Of a DNA stretch of 45,225 nt, positions 27,800 through 36,037 are shown piece by piece. The notes beneath the pieces were generated by a model. The model searched no databases, was not told the origin of the DNA, and was given only the letters and a program-made list of their open reading frames with translations. This DNA is from a virus. A program made the translations under genes and the position numbers. The stretch spans positions 1-45,225 of the IMG/VR virus record IMGVR_UViG_3300012944_000031; one strand, written 5' to 3'. Positions within the stretch are counted from its first letter, which is position 1; every line of letters begins with the position of its first letter.

Positions 27800-27980
27800 A
27801 AAGCACCGCCGCTCGCGACCCACGGGAGACCGGAGCGGCGGTCCTTCCAAAGCCAAGCCGCCGCGACCCACGGGAGACCGGGCGGATAGTGAACCGGCGC
27901 AGATGCGCCAATCACAATCACACGCGCGCCTGCAAGGCCGCGTTCGGTCGCTGGCTTGCAGGGCTTTGGAGTTTCACCAC
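27800..27980 (+). other. Structured leader of the major capsid gene
   Basis: Untranslated 181 bp with three hairpins: 27806-27841 (8-bp stem CCGCCGCT/AGCGGCGG), 27858-27885 (CCGCC/GGCGG) and 27929-27962 (CCTGCAAG/CTTGCAGG). Hairpins 1 and 2 present the same 19-mer in their loops. Probably an mRNA control, processing or stability region. See findings. Confidence 0.65.
27815..27881 (+). repeat. Tandem 19-bp direct repeat carried in hairpin loops
   Basis: GCGACCCACGGGAGACCGG occurs exactly at 27815-27833 and 27863-27881 (48-bp period). Each is enclosed by a different but complementary stem, so the loop sequence is more constant than the stem. Confidence 0.8.
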
Positions 27981-29492
27981 ATGTCGAACTTTTCGGCCGA
28001 GACGCTCGCGGCAATTCGCGATGCGTTGAGCAAGGGCGCAGTGACCGGGTTGATTCCCGATGATCTGCTCAAAGCGTGGAATCAGTCCGCCTCTCAGACC
28101 ACCGGCATTACCGCTTATGATCTCGAGGGACCGGCGAAATCTTTCGTTCCCGTCATCACTCCGCTGCGCAACCGCATCCCGCGCGTCGGCGGCGGCACGG
28201 GCATCGCCACGAACTGGAAAGCGGTCACCGCGGTCAACACCGGCAAGACCGGCCTTGGCGTCGCGCAGGGCTTGCGCGCTCCCGTGCAAGCGGTCGCGAC
28301 GAAGGATTATACGGCGCCCTACAAGACGATCGGCCTCGAGGACTATGTGACGTTCGAGGCGGACCTGGCGGCCAAGGGCTTTGACGACGTCAAGGCGCTC
28401 GCGGTGCTCAACCTGTTGCGCGCCGTGATGATCGGCGAAGAGGGCTTGCTGGTCGGCGGCAATGCTTCGATTGCGCTCGGCACCGCCGGCACGCCGACGC
28501 TCGTCGCCTCCGCCTCGGGCGGCACGCTCGCCACCATCACGCTTTCCGTGATCGCGGTCGCGCTCACGCATGAGGCCTATGTTGCGGCCGATCAATCGCT
28601 CGTCTCGGCGACGTCGATACCTGTCTCGGGCAACCGCACGCTCGCCGACGGCAACGTGCAATTCTACAACGCCGGCACCGGGCAGAAGTCGGCGAATGCG
28701 ACCGTCGCCGTCACCGGCGCCACCGGCAGCGCGACGGCTTCGATCCCCGCGATCAATGGCGCGGTCGGATACGCCTGGTTCTGGGGTCTCGCCGGCGCGG
28801 AAGTTCTCGGCGCGATCTCGACAATCAACAGCGTCAAGATTATCGCCAACGCGACGGGGACGCAGACGCCCGCGTCGTTCACCGCGGACTTTAGCCAAAA
28901 CTCGTTCGTCTTCGACGGCCTGCTCTCGCAAATCTGGACTCCGGGTTCTGGCTCCTACGTTCTGCGTCTGGCGACCGGCGTTGCCGGTACCGGCACGCCG
29001 CTGACCGCGGACACCGAGGGCGGCGTGGTCGAGATCGACACCGCGTTGCAGTGGTTCTGGGACAACCTGCGTCTCTCGCCGACCGACATGTATATCGGTT
29101 CGGCCGCGCAATCCGCGATCTATAAGGCCATCCTGCAGGGCGGCACGAACACCGCGACACGATTCGTCATCAACGTCGACCAGGGCAACCTGAAGGGCGG
29201 CTTCATGGTGAAGTCGTACCTCAACAAGTTCACGATGGCCGGCGCGCAGGAAATCGGAATCCATCTGCACCCGAACATGCCGCCCGGCATGATCATGTTT
29301 TATACCGACCAGGTGCCGTACCCGCTTTCCAACGTCGCGAACGTGCTGCAGGTCAAGACCCGCCGCGACTACTATCAGCTCGAGTGGCCGCTCAAGACCC
29401 GCCGCTATGAGTACGGCGTCTATTCGGACGAGCTCTTGCAGAATTATTTCCCGCCGGCGTTCGGCGTGATCTCGAATATCGCCGGGGCTTAA
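27981..29492 (+). CDS. Major capsid protein, HK97 fold with an inserted beta domain, 503 aa
   Basis: ATG at 27981 with TTGGAG; the upstream open frame is the hairpin leader and is not translated. N-terminal MSNFSAETLAAIRDALSKGA, then PLRNRIPRVGGGTGIATNWK and IGLEDYVTFEADLAAKGFDD (A-domain and spine). Residues about 175-300 are Ala/Gly/Thr-rich and beta-like (TLADGNVQFYNAGTG...), an Ig-like insertion. The C-terminal part (IYKAILQGGTNTATRFVINV, KSYLNKFTMAGAQEIGIHLH, RDYYQLEWPLKTRRYEYGVY) is the conserved P/A-domain end. Size and place after the protease fit the main shell subunit. Confidence 0.9.
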   Translation: MSNFSAETLAAIRDALSKGAVTGLIPDDLLKAWNQSASQTTGITAYDLEGPAKSFVPVITPLRNRIPRVGGGTGIATNWKAVTAVNTGKTGLGVAQGLRAPVQAVATKDYTAPYKTIGLEDYVTFEADLAAKGFDDVKALAVLNLLRAVMIGEEGLLVGGNASIALGTAGTPTLVASASGGTLATITLSVIAVALTHEAYVAADQSLVSATSIPVSGNRTLADGNVQFYNAGTGQKSANATVAVTGATGSATASIPAINGAVGYAWFWGLAGAEVLGAISTINSVKIIANATGTQTPASFTADFSQNSFVFDGLLSQIWTPGSGSYVLRLATGVAGTGTPLTADTEGGVVEIDTALQWFWDNLRLSPTDMYIGSAAQSAIYKAILQGGTNTATRFVINVDQGNLKGGFMVKSYLNKFTMAGAQEIGIHLHPNMPPGMIMFYTDQVPYPLSNVANVLQVKTRRDYYQLEWPLKTRRYEYGVYSDELLQNYFPPAFGVISNIAGA

Positions 29493-29516
29493 ACCCCCGG
29501 GCGATGTTGACGGATT

Positions 29517-29549
29517 AGCGCCTGGCGGGCACCGTGCCCGCCGGGCGTT
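29517..29549 (+). terminator. Hairpin after the capsid gene
   Basis: Outer CGCC/GGCG, a T-G wobble, and inner GGCGGGC (29524-29530) pairing with GCCCGCC (29536-29542) around ACCGT: a 12-bp stem followed only by TT. Another hairpin GCCGGGG/CCCCGGGC straddles the stop codon at 29481-29502. May give partial termination or protect the abundant capsid mRNA 3' end. Confidence 0.5.
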
Positions 29550-29585
29550 GCCCCATCACGACGAACACGCGAAGGACACCGACAG

Positions 29586-30137
29586 ATGAAACGAATCCGC
29601 ACTGCCGAACCGAACCAGCCCTTTACCCATGGCCCGACCGGCGAGAGCTTCGTCTCTGACGAAAACGGCTATGCGTTTGTGCCGGACCTGCTCGCCAAGG
29701 AAATGACGGAAACGCACGGCGCGCGCTATGCGACCGACGACGAACGGGACTCGCTCACGGTCACCGAACCGAAGCCCGGGCAATTCGTCGTGACGACGGC
29801 GGACGGAACGCCGGTGCATGAGGGCTATTTCGATACGCGATCGATCGCGACGATGATGGCGCAGCACATGAAGCCGCCGACAGATTCGATGCCGATATCG
29901 AACCCGACACGCGAGCAGCGCGCGAGCGCGGCCGAGACGCTGGCACGCGGTACGCAGGTCGACATGCTCGAGAAAGCCGCGGCCATCGATGCGAACGCGA
30001 TCGGCAACGAACAGCGCGCGCATGACGTCAAGCAGCAGCCCGAACAGGTGCCGTTCCCGCCCGACCCGCCCGCGGCGCCTCTCGCGCCGCCGGCGCCGCT
30101 CACACCCGTTCCGCCGCCCCCGCCGCGCGGCGAGTGA
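29586..30137 (+). CDS. Head-region hypothetical protein with Pro-rich tail, 183 aa
   Basis: ATG at 29586 with GAAGGAC. N-terminal domain (FTHGPTGESFVSDENGYAFV, HGARYATDDERDSLTVTEP) is small and beta-like. The last 35 residues are mostly Pro and Ala (PLAPPAPLTPVPPPPPRGE). Lies between the capsid and connector genes. Possibly a head accessory or linker. No family recognised. Confidence 0.78.
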   Translation: MKRIRTAEPNQPFTHGPTGESFVSDENGYAFVPDLLAKEMTETHGARYATDDERDSLTVTEPKPGQFVVTTADGTPVHEGYFDTRSIATMMAQHMKPPTDSMPISNPTREQRASAAETLARGTQVDMLEKAAAIDANAIGNEQRAHDVKQQPEQVPFPPDPPAAPLAPPAPLTPVPPPPPRGE

Positions 30138-30143
30138 TGATCA

Positions 30144-30956
30144 ATGGGCGCGAACGATCTGACTACGCTGACCGCCGTCAAGTCGTGGCTCAAAGTTCAA
30201 AACGCGACTGATGACGCGCTGCTCTCTGGCCTGGTGTCCGCGTGCAGCATCGCGTTCCTGCAACAGATCGTTCGCGATACCATTTTCAAGCGCAGCGTGA
30301 CGCGAACGCTGCAGGGTGTCGCCGGCAACTATGTCATGTTGCCGACGGCGCCCGTGATCTCGGTGAGCTCACTGATGATTGCCGGCGTTGCCATCCCGGC
30401 CGCGACGACGTTCGGGACCGCTGGATATCTGCTCGAGCCCTTCGACGGTCTGCCGCCGGCGAACCTGCAGCGCCTGACCTTGAACGGATTCGGCTTCTCG
30501 CGTGCGCCAGGCGGCGTCGTGATCTCCTATGTTGACGGCTATTTCATTCCGGATGAGCCGGCCACGATCGCCGCGGGCGCGGTCACGGTGAGCGCGTTGG
30601 CCGGGGTGTGGGGACGTGACGAAGGTGTGAAAACGGCCGCAGGCGTGACGATGACGCGCGTGAGCGGTACGCCTGGCGTTGGCCAATACCAAGTCGACGT
30701 CGCCACCGCCGGCAAATACAATTTCAACAGCGCCGACAACGGCACCGCGGTGCTGGTCTCGTACAGCTATATCCCGGCCGACATCTGGCAGGGCGTGACG
30801 GAATGGTGCGCCGAGCGATATCGATATCGCGATCGCATTGGGCAAACCTCGCACACGCTGCAGGGCCAGCAGACGACGGCGTTCGACAATTCCGGCGTGC
30901 CGAAGTTCGTCGCCGCGATCATCGGCCGATATCAAGCAAAGGTACCGGTCGGATGA
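30144..30956 (+). CDS. Head-tail connector protein (HK97 gp6-like), 270 aa
   Basis: ATG at 30144. N-terminus TTLTAVKSWLKVQNATDDAL, then LVSACSIAFLQQIV, typical of gp6/gp15-like adaptors. At about 168-215 it carries a beta insert (SGTPGVGQYQVDVATAGKYN, FNSADNGTAVLVSYSYIP), after which IWQGVTEWCAERYRYRDRIG returns to the adaptor helices. The insert resembles one in the tail tube gene downstream. Joins portal to head-closure proteins. Confidence 0.82.
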   Translation: MGANDLTTLTAVKSWLKVQNATDDALLSGLVSACSIAFLQQIVRDTIFKRSVTRTLQGVAGNYVMLPTAPVISVSSLMIAGVAIPAATTFGTAGYLLEPFDGLPPANLQRLTLNGFGFSRAPGGVVISYVDGYFIPDEPATIAAGAVTVSALAGVWGRDEGVKTAAGVTMTRVSGTPGVGQYQVDVATAGKYNFNSADNGTAVLVSYSYIPADIWQGVTEWCAERYRYRDRIGQTSHTLQGQQTTAFDNSGVPKFVAAIIGRYQAKVPVG

Positions 30957-31456
30957 TCAATGCAGTGCTGGTCGGCGACCGCGAGCTGATGCAGCGTTTC
31001 ACGCGCTACATTCCCGATAAGGTCCGTATGTCGCTACGTCGCAAGGTGACGTCGCTGGCTTTGAAGCTCGAGGCGCACATCAAGCTCAACAAGCTGTCGG
31101 GCCAGGTGCTGGGCATCATCACCGGCGATCTGAAATCGAGCATCCACTCCGAAGTGCGCGAGACGAAAGACGAGATCATCGGCCGCGTGTTCTCGGCGAA
31201 TGTGAAGTATGCGGCCATCCACGAATTCGGCGGCACGATCAATCACCCTGGCGGCCAGCCCTATATGGTGATCGCGGGCAAGGGCGCGGTTTTCGTATCG
31301 AAGGCGAAAGCTGGATCCAAGGGCATCGCCGGCTATACCAAGGCGCACGTCATCAACATGCCGGAGCGGTCCTATATGCGCTCGGGCATGCGCGACCTTC
31401 AAACGCAAATCACGGAAGGTCTCAAAGACGCCGTGCGCGAGGGGCTCGCCAAATGA
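30953..31456 (+). CDS. HK97 gp10-like head-closure/tail-joining protein, 167 aa
   Basis: ATGA overlap sets the start at 30953. Pattern of the gp10/tail-completion family: LRRKVTSLALKLEAHIKLNK, LSGQVLGIITGDLKSSIHSE, VKYAAIHEFGG (the conserved YA.iHEfGG), PERSYMRSGMRDLQTQITEG. Lies between the adaptor and tail terminator, as usual. Confidence 0.88.
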   Translation: MINAVLVGDRELMQRFTRYIPDKVRMSLRRKVTSLALKLEAHIKLNKLSGQVLGIITGDLKSSIHSEVRETKDEIIGRVFSANVKYAAIHEFGGTINHPGGQPYMVIAGKGAVFVSKAKAGSKGIAGYTKAHVINMPERSYMRSGMRDLQTQITEGLKDAVREGLAK

Positions 31457-31890
31457 TCGCCCGCGAGACCGCGATGGCTGCTCTGTTCACGCACGTCACC
31501 GGCCTGGTCGCGTTCAAGAGCGCGATGCGGCGCTTCGATCCCTGGGACAAGATCAACGACGCCGACAAGCCGGCGTTGCGCTGGCTCGAGGACGGCGAGA
31601 CGAACACGCGCACCAATATCGCGGTGCCGACGTATCGCATCCTGCGCGTCAAGCTGCTGGTCTATGACTTTTACGGCGACTATGCGACAACCATCACGAC
31701 GATGCGATTTAACGCGCTGCTCGAGTCGGTCGATGGGGCCTTTGCCGTGGACAAGCTGACAAACCGCTGCGATCTCGGCCTCTTCCCGCAAGTGCAAGAT
31801 GCCTGGATTGAGGGAGACACGCTAAAAGACCCTGGCGACGTCGACGGGCAGGCCGTCGCCGTGGTGCCGGTTCATGTGCTAACCGTCTGA
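31453..31890 (+). CDS. Tail terminator protein, 145 aa
   Basis: ATGA overlap. Layout FDPWDKINDADKPALRWLED, then IAVPTYRILRVKLLVYDFYG and FPQVQDAWIEGDTLKDPGDV, ending VVPVHVLTV. Size, beta-rich core and position between the gp10-like protein and the tail tube match the lambda gpU/HK97 terminator role. It caps the tail tube. Confidence 0.75.
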   Translation: MIARETAMAALFTHVTGLVAFKSAMRRFDPWDKINDADKPALRWLEDGETNTRTNIAVPTYRILRVKLLVYDFYGDYATTITTMRFNALLESVDGAFAVDKLTNRCDLGLFPQVQDAWIEGDTLKDPGDVDGQAVAVVPVHVLTV

Positions 31891-31906
31891 AAAGGGAGCG
31901 CGGATC

Positions 31907-32647
31907 ATGTCTCAATTCTTCTTCGGCATCGGCACGCTGATCGCGAAGCGAACCGATATCGCAAACGCTCAACCGGCCTTTCTGGGTACGGTGCAAGAGG
32001 TGAGCGTCGATTTTGATCGGACGCTCGTTCCGCTCAACGGCCAATACAATCTTGCGGACGCGGTCGGCGGCGGCGAGCTCAAGGTGGTGTTGAAGGCCAA
32101 GTTCGCCAACATGAAGCTGACCCAGTTCGGCGACATGTTCCTGAACCAGACGGCGGCGACCGGCTCAACCGACATGGCGCAGGCCGAGACCGGCACGCCG
32201 ACGGGATCCCCGAAGATCATCACCACGGTGAACGCGGCGACCTTCGCGGAAGATCTTGGCGTGTTCAATGCCGACGGATCGCAGATGACCCCGGTTGCCT
32301 CGGCGCCGGCGATCAATGCCTATAGCGTCGCCGCCGGCGTCTATACCTTCAACACCGCGGAGACCGGCCTAAAATCGATCTATTACAGCTATACGCTGGT
32401 GAGCGGGAAATCGATTCTGATGGCCTCGCAACTGATGGGCCCGCTCCCGACGTTCGCGCTCTATCTCAAAGAGCAATGGGTCGACCAGGGCGGGAATAAG
32501 AAGAACCTTTACCTGAAATTCAATTCTGTCGTCGCCGGCAAAGTCGCAATGCCGTTCAAAAACAAGGATTGGATGATCGAGGATTTGGACATGCAGGCGT
32601 TCGCCGACGCCTCGCGCAATCTCGGCACGCTCAACATGACTGAGTGA
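31907..32647 (+). CDS. Major tail tube protein, 246 aa
   Basis: ATG at 31907 with AAGGGAGC. VQEVSVDFDRTLVPLNGQYN, LADAVGGGELKVVLKAKFAN and KKNLYLKFNSVVAGKVAMPF, then MIEDLDMQAFADASRNLGTL are the tube fold with the usual end. Residues about 135-170 hold an inserted beta unit (AINAYSVAAGVYTFNTAETG, LKSIYYSYT) like that in the connector. Polymerises as hexamer rings around the tape measure. Confidence 0.85.
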   Translation: MSQFFFGIGTLIAKRTDIANAQPAFLGTVQEVSVDFDRTLVPLNGQYNLADAVGGGELKVVLKAKFANMKLTQFGDMFLNQTAATGSTDMAQAETGTPTGSPKIITTVNAATFAEDLGVFNADGSQMTPVASAPAINAYSVAAGVYTFNTAETGLKSIYYSYTLVSGKSILMASQLMGPLPTFALYLKEQWVDQGGNKKNLYLKFNSVVAGKVAMPFKNKDWMIEDLDMQAFADASRNLGTLNMTE

Positions 32648-32673
32648 CGGCAACGCGGCAGGACACGGGGACA

Positions 32674-33153
32674 ATGGAAAAAAACGACGCGATCGACATG
32701 CGGGATGCACCGAGCATCACGCTCGGCAAGGGCGCGAACGCCAGGACGTTCAAGATACCGGAGCTCGCGGCGAAGCAAGCCGGCAAGGTCTCGGAAATCG
32801 TCTATGACATGATGACGGTTTTCGCGCACATGGCCGCAGCGTTGAAGAGTGGCGAGACGCCGCAAGTCAAGATCACTGAGGATCACTTCAATCGCATGGT
32901 CGAGGTCGTGTGGCTCGGCATCGTGCGCAACTATCCGGAGGTGACGCGCGAGGCGATGGACGATTGGCCGTTCGGCCTGCTGCAGCTCATCCCCGCGTGC
33001 ATGACCGTCGCCAAGCAAGCCGGCATGTTTCCCGAAGAGGGCAAGAGCGTGCCAGGCCCTTTGGAGGTGGCGGAGGCGCTCGCGAGCGGCCCGATTGGCG
33101 CGGCGCCATCGCCTCCGTCTGCGCAAGAACAGGCTGGACCTGGGACTACGTAG
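32674..33153 (+). CDS. Tail assembly chaperone, short form (gpG-like), 159 aa
   Basis: ATG at 32674 preceded by a GGGG site; a GTG at 32644 overlapping the tube stop is the alternative. APSITLGKGANARTFKIPEL, VSEIVYDMMTVFAHMAAALK and MVEVVWLGIVRNYPEVTREA are typical of G-type chaperones. It lies between the tail tube and tape measure genes. A -1 frameshift near its end would make a longer GT form (next entry). Confidence 0.85.
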   Translation: MEKNDAIDMRDAPSITLGKGANARTFKIPELAAKQAGKVSEIVYDMMTVFAHMAAALKSGETPQVKITEDHFNRMVEVVWLGIVRNYPEVTREAMDDWPFGLLQLIPACMTVAKQAGMFPEEGKSVPGPLEVAEALASGPIGAAPSPPSAQEQAGPGTT

Positions 33154-33338
33154 AGAACACGCTGACGATCTCGCGTTTGCGTGCGCTTCAAGCGGAATGG
33201 CTCATCACCCCGCCGCTGAATGAAGTGGTCTTTCAATCTGCGCTGGCTATGGAGCTCATCCAAAAGCCGCGCAAGCCAAAGGACTACAGCCCGCTCGAGG
33301 ATCTCGTCTCCATGTTTCCAACCGGGATGATTCAGTAA
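33063..33338 (+). CDS. Tail assembly chaperone -1 frameshift extension (gpGT-like)
   Basis: This frame has no good start of its own, but slipping at CCCTTTG (33057-33063, in the X XXY YYZ register) joins it to the short form. The predicted fusion is 221 aa (32674-33063 joined to 33063-33338). The extension reads WRGAIASVCARTGWTWDYVE, ISRLRALQAEWLITPPLNEV and DYSPLEDLVSMFPTG, with the W..L..PPL pattern of T-domain chaperones. It ends two bases before the tape measure ATG. Frameshifting is the rule at this position in long-tailed phages. Confidence 0.7.
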   Translation, partial: GGGGGARERPDWRGAIASVCARTGWTWDYVENTLTISRLRALQAEWLITPPLNEVVFQSALAMELIQKPRKPKDYSPLEDLVSMFPTGMIQ

Positions 33339-33339
33339 A

Positions 33340-35430
33340 ATGGCCGATGACGTTGCCGTACAATTTGGCGCGCAGATCGCAGGCCTGACCAACGGCCTGG
33401 CTCAGGCCGGCACGCAGGTGTCGCAGTTCACCGATCGCGTCAAATCGAGCATCGGAGGCCTGCAGACACCGTTCGAGCAGCTCAACAAGGCAATCCTAGG
33501 CGTGGCCGCCGTGGCGGCGGGCGGCCTGGTGTTCAAGAGCTTTGTAGACTCCGCGACGACGGCCGCGAGCGAAGTGCTCAAGCTGCAAAAGGCGCTCGGC
33601 ATCAACTCGGAGGCTGCGCAGCAATTGCGCGTGCAGCTCCAAGGTACCGGCAACACGGTCGACGATTATGTGAGCTCGTCGCTGCGCCTCGACCGCCAGG
33701 TGCGCCAGAACGAAGAGACCATCCGCAAGACCGGCATGGCGACGCGCGATGCTAACGGCGAATTCCTGAACGGCGATCGCCTGATGATGAACGCGATTGC
33801 GACGCTCAAGAATTACAAGGAGGGCACCGACCGCAATATCGCAAGCCAAGTCATCTTCGGCCGCGGCGCCGGCGACATCGCCGGCTTTATGAAGCTCAAT
33901 GCCGCGAGCTTTGAGCAGGCCGCCAAAGACCTGAAGGAGCTCGGCCTCGAGGTGACGCCGCAGGCCGCGGCGAACGCGAAAGCTTACAAGGCCTCGATGC
34001 ATGAGCTCGAGCTCTCGTTTATGGGCATCAAGGAGGCGATCGGCAACGCCGTGCTGCCGTACCTCACTGCGTTCGCGACCTGGTTCCGCGGACAGGCGCC
34101 GGGCCTCATTTCCGGCATGAAAGAAACCACCAAGACGATTATCGAATGGGCCTTCGATGTCGCCGCCGGCTTCGTCAAGTTCGCTGGCACGGTCGGCGAA
34201 GCGATTTTCAACGTCTTCACGATCTATCAGTACGTCCAGACGAAGCTCGGCAACCAGACTGAAGCCGGCGCGCATGCGGCGCTCGATGCGCTGCAATCCA
34301 AGCTCGATGCCTTCGGCAAGATGCGCAAGACCGCGCTCGAGGCGATCGCCAGCTTGAAAGAAACGACGCTCGCCGGCGGACCGAATGCGCCTATTCCGGA
34401 TGCCAGTCCGGCCGGAACGAAGAGCGCGGGAGGCTTGACCGCAGGCGCAAACAAGGCGGGCGAGATTGCTAAAATCCGCCTCGAGGCGGAGCGGCAGGTT
34501 TCGGCCATCCAGCTCGAGCAGCAAAAGGAAAACCTCAACGCCCAGGTCTCGCAATACCAGATCACCGAGAACCAGAAAAACGCGATCCTGCTGCGGTCGA
34601 CCGAAGAGCAGTATCAGACCTCGCTCTTGCTGCTGAATAAGGAAGCCGCGGCGCTCGCCGGCGATGCGGTCAAGCGCGAGCAGGTGCTGGCAAAAATCAA
34701 GGTCGCGCGCGCCAAGCACGAATTGGATATCCAAAAGATCAATAACGATTCGATCGCCAAGCAGCAGGCAAAATACGAGCAGCTTTTCTCGACGATACAA
34801 GGCGCATGGGATTCGCAGCTCAAGGGGTTGCTGTCTGGCACGACGACGTGGGCGCAGGCCTGGAAAAACATCCTCGCGGACCTGACGCTGCAATTCATCT
34901 CGTTCGCGGAAAAAACTGCGCTCAATTGGGCCGCGGCCGAGCTCGCCAAGACGACGGCGACCACGACCGGCGTTGCGACGCGCACCGCGGCAGAGACCGC
35001 CGGCGCTGCCACCGGGATATTCACCACGATCGCCAATGCGCTAAAATCAATCTTGTCGTCGGTCGGCATCACGATCGCGGGCGTCACCGCCAACCAGGCG
35101 CCGATTGTCGGGCCGCTCGCGCCGGCCGAAGGCATCGCCGCCGGCGCGGCGACGATGGCGGCGGCGACGGCGGTGCTGCCCTCGTTCGACGTTGGCGCCT
35201 GGCGCATTCCGCGCGACACGACGGCGACGGTGCACCGTGGCGAGACGATCATTCCTGCAGGGCCAGCCGCGGCGTTCCGCAAGATGCTCGAGAGCGGCAA
35301 CGATGCCGGCGGCGACGTTCACCTTCACATCAACACGATAGACCAACGTGGCATGCGATCGTGGCTGATGGAAAACAAGGACGGCGTTGCGGCGGCCGGT
35401 CGCGCCGCCGCGCGCAACCTGAATAGGTGA
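33340..35430 (+). CDS. Tape measure protein, 696 aa
   Basis: ATG one base after the chaperone stop. N-terminal helix (AQIAGLTNGLAQAGTQVSQF, TDRVKSSIGGLQTPF), a hydrophobic stretch ILGVAAVAAGGLVF (about 52-65), long coiled coils (AKIRLEAERQVSAIQLEQQK, KIKVARAKHELDIQKINNDS) and a C-terminal Gly/Ala region ending in VHRGETIIPAGPAAAFRKML. At about 1.5 angstrom per residue, a tail near 100 nm is inferred. Sets tail length and is injected with the DNA. Confidence 0.9.
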   Translation: MADDVAVQFGAQIAGLTNGLAQAGTQVSQFTDRVKSSIGGLQTPFEQLNKAILGVAAVAAGGLVFKSFVDSATTAASEVLKLQKALGINSEAAQQLRVQLQGTGNTVDDYVSSSLRLDRQVRQNEETIRKTGMATRDANGEFLNGDRLMMNAIATLKNYKEGTDRNIASQVIFGRGAGDIAGFMKLNAASFEQAAKDLKELGLEVTPQAAANAKAYKASMHELELSFMGIKEAIGNAVLPYLTAFATWFRGQAPGLISGMKETTKTIIEWAFDVAAGFVKFAGTVGEAIFNVFTIYQYVQTKLGNQTEAGAHAALDALQSKLDAFGKMRKTALEAIASLKETTLAGGPNAPIPDASPAGTKSAGGLTAGANKAGEIAKIRLEAERQVSAIQLEQQKENLNAQVSQYQITENQKNAILLRSTEEQYQTSLLLLNKEAAALAGDAVKREQVLAKIKVARAKHELDIQKINNDSIAKQQAKYEQLFSTIQGAWDSQLKGLLSGTTTWAQAWKNILADLTLQFISFAEKTALNWAAAELAKTTATTTGVATRTAAETAGAATGIFTTIANALKSILSSVGITIAGVTANQAPIVGPLAPAEGIAAGAATMAAATAVLPSFDVGAWRIPRDTTATVHRGETIIPAGPAAAFRKMLESGNDAGGDVHLHINTIDQRGMRSWLMENKDGVAAAGRAAARNLNR

Positions 35431-35434
35431 ACCC

Positions 35435-36037
35435 ATGTCGACGCAGGTTTATCCGGTGCTCAATGGGCTTGGCTTTCCCGTCACGCGCTCGTCGGTGTGG
35501 AGCAACAACATTCAGCGCAACGTGTCGGGCAAGCGCGTCGCCATCGCACTGTGGTCCTATCCGCTCTACCAATGGGAGCTCACCTATAACTATCTGCGCG
35601 CGGCGATCGCGTTCGGCGAGATGCAGACGTTAGAGGGCTTTTTCAACAAGCGCCAAGGCAGGTTCGATTCCTGGCTCTTTGCTGATCCGGACGACAACGC
35701 CGTGACGGCGCAGGCGATCGCGACCGGCGATGGCGTCAAGTCGACGTTCCAGCTTCAGCGCACGTTCGGCGGCGCAACGATGCCGGTGCTGGCGCCGAAC
35801 GTGCTCACGGCCGCGAAGATCAATGGCGTCACGCAGGCGGGCGTGACGATGACGGTCTGGGGATCGGCAACGCCTGGCATGATCACGTTCTCGGCGCCGC
35901 CCGGCAACGGGACCGCCATCACGGCGGATTTCTCATACTACTTCCCCTGCGAGTTCACCGACGACACGATGAGCTTTGAGAAGTTTCTCGCGACGTTGTG
36001 GAGCGTCAAGAGCGTCAAGTTTCAGAGCCTAAAATGA
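35435..36037 (+). CDS. Distal tail protein, DUF2460 (GTA gp12-like), 200 aa
   Basis: ATG at 35435. VYPVLNGLGFPVTRSSVWSN, ALWSYPLYQWELTYNYLRA, then ARG-type GFFNKRQGRFDSWLFADPDD are the DUF2460 signature. A C-terminal beta part (TVWGSATPGMITFSAPPGNG) follows and ends SVKSVKFQSLK. First gene of a four-gene block in the same order as GTA genes g12-g15. Caps the tube and carries the hub. Confidence 0.9.
   Translation: MSTQVYPVLNGLGFPVTRSSVWSNNIQRNVSGKRVAIALWSYPLYQWELTYNYLRAAIAFGEMQTLEGFFNKRQGRFDSWLFADPDDNAVTAQAIATGDGVKSTFQLQRTFGGATMPVLAPNVLTAAKINGVTQAGVTMTVWGSATPGMITFSAPPGNGTAITADFSYYFPCEFTDDTMSFEKFLATLWSVKSVKFQSLK

Noticed and set aside
27765-27980. In-frame upstream extension of the capsid protein
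   Set aside because: Translates hairpin repeats into Arg/Pro-rich sequence; ATG 27981 has TTGGAG and a typical capsid N-terminus.
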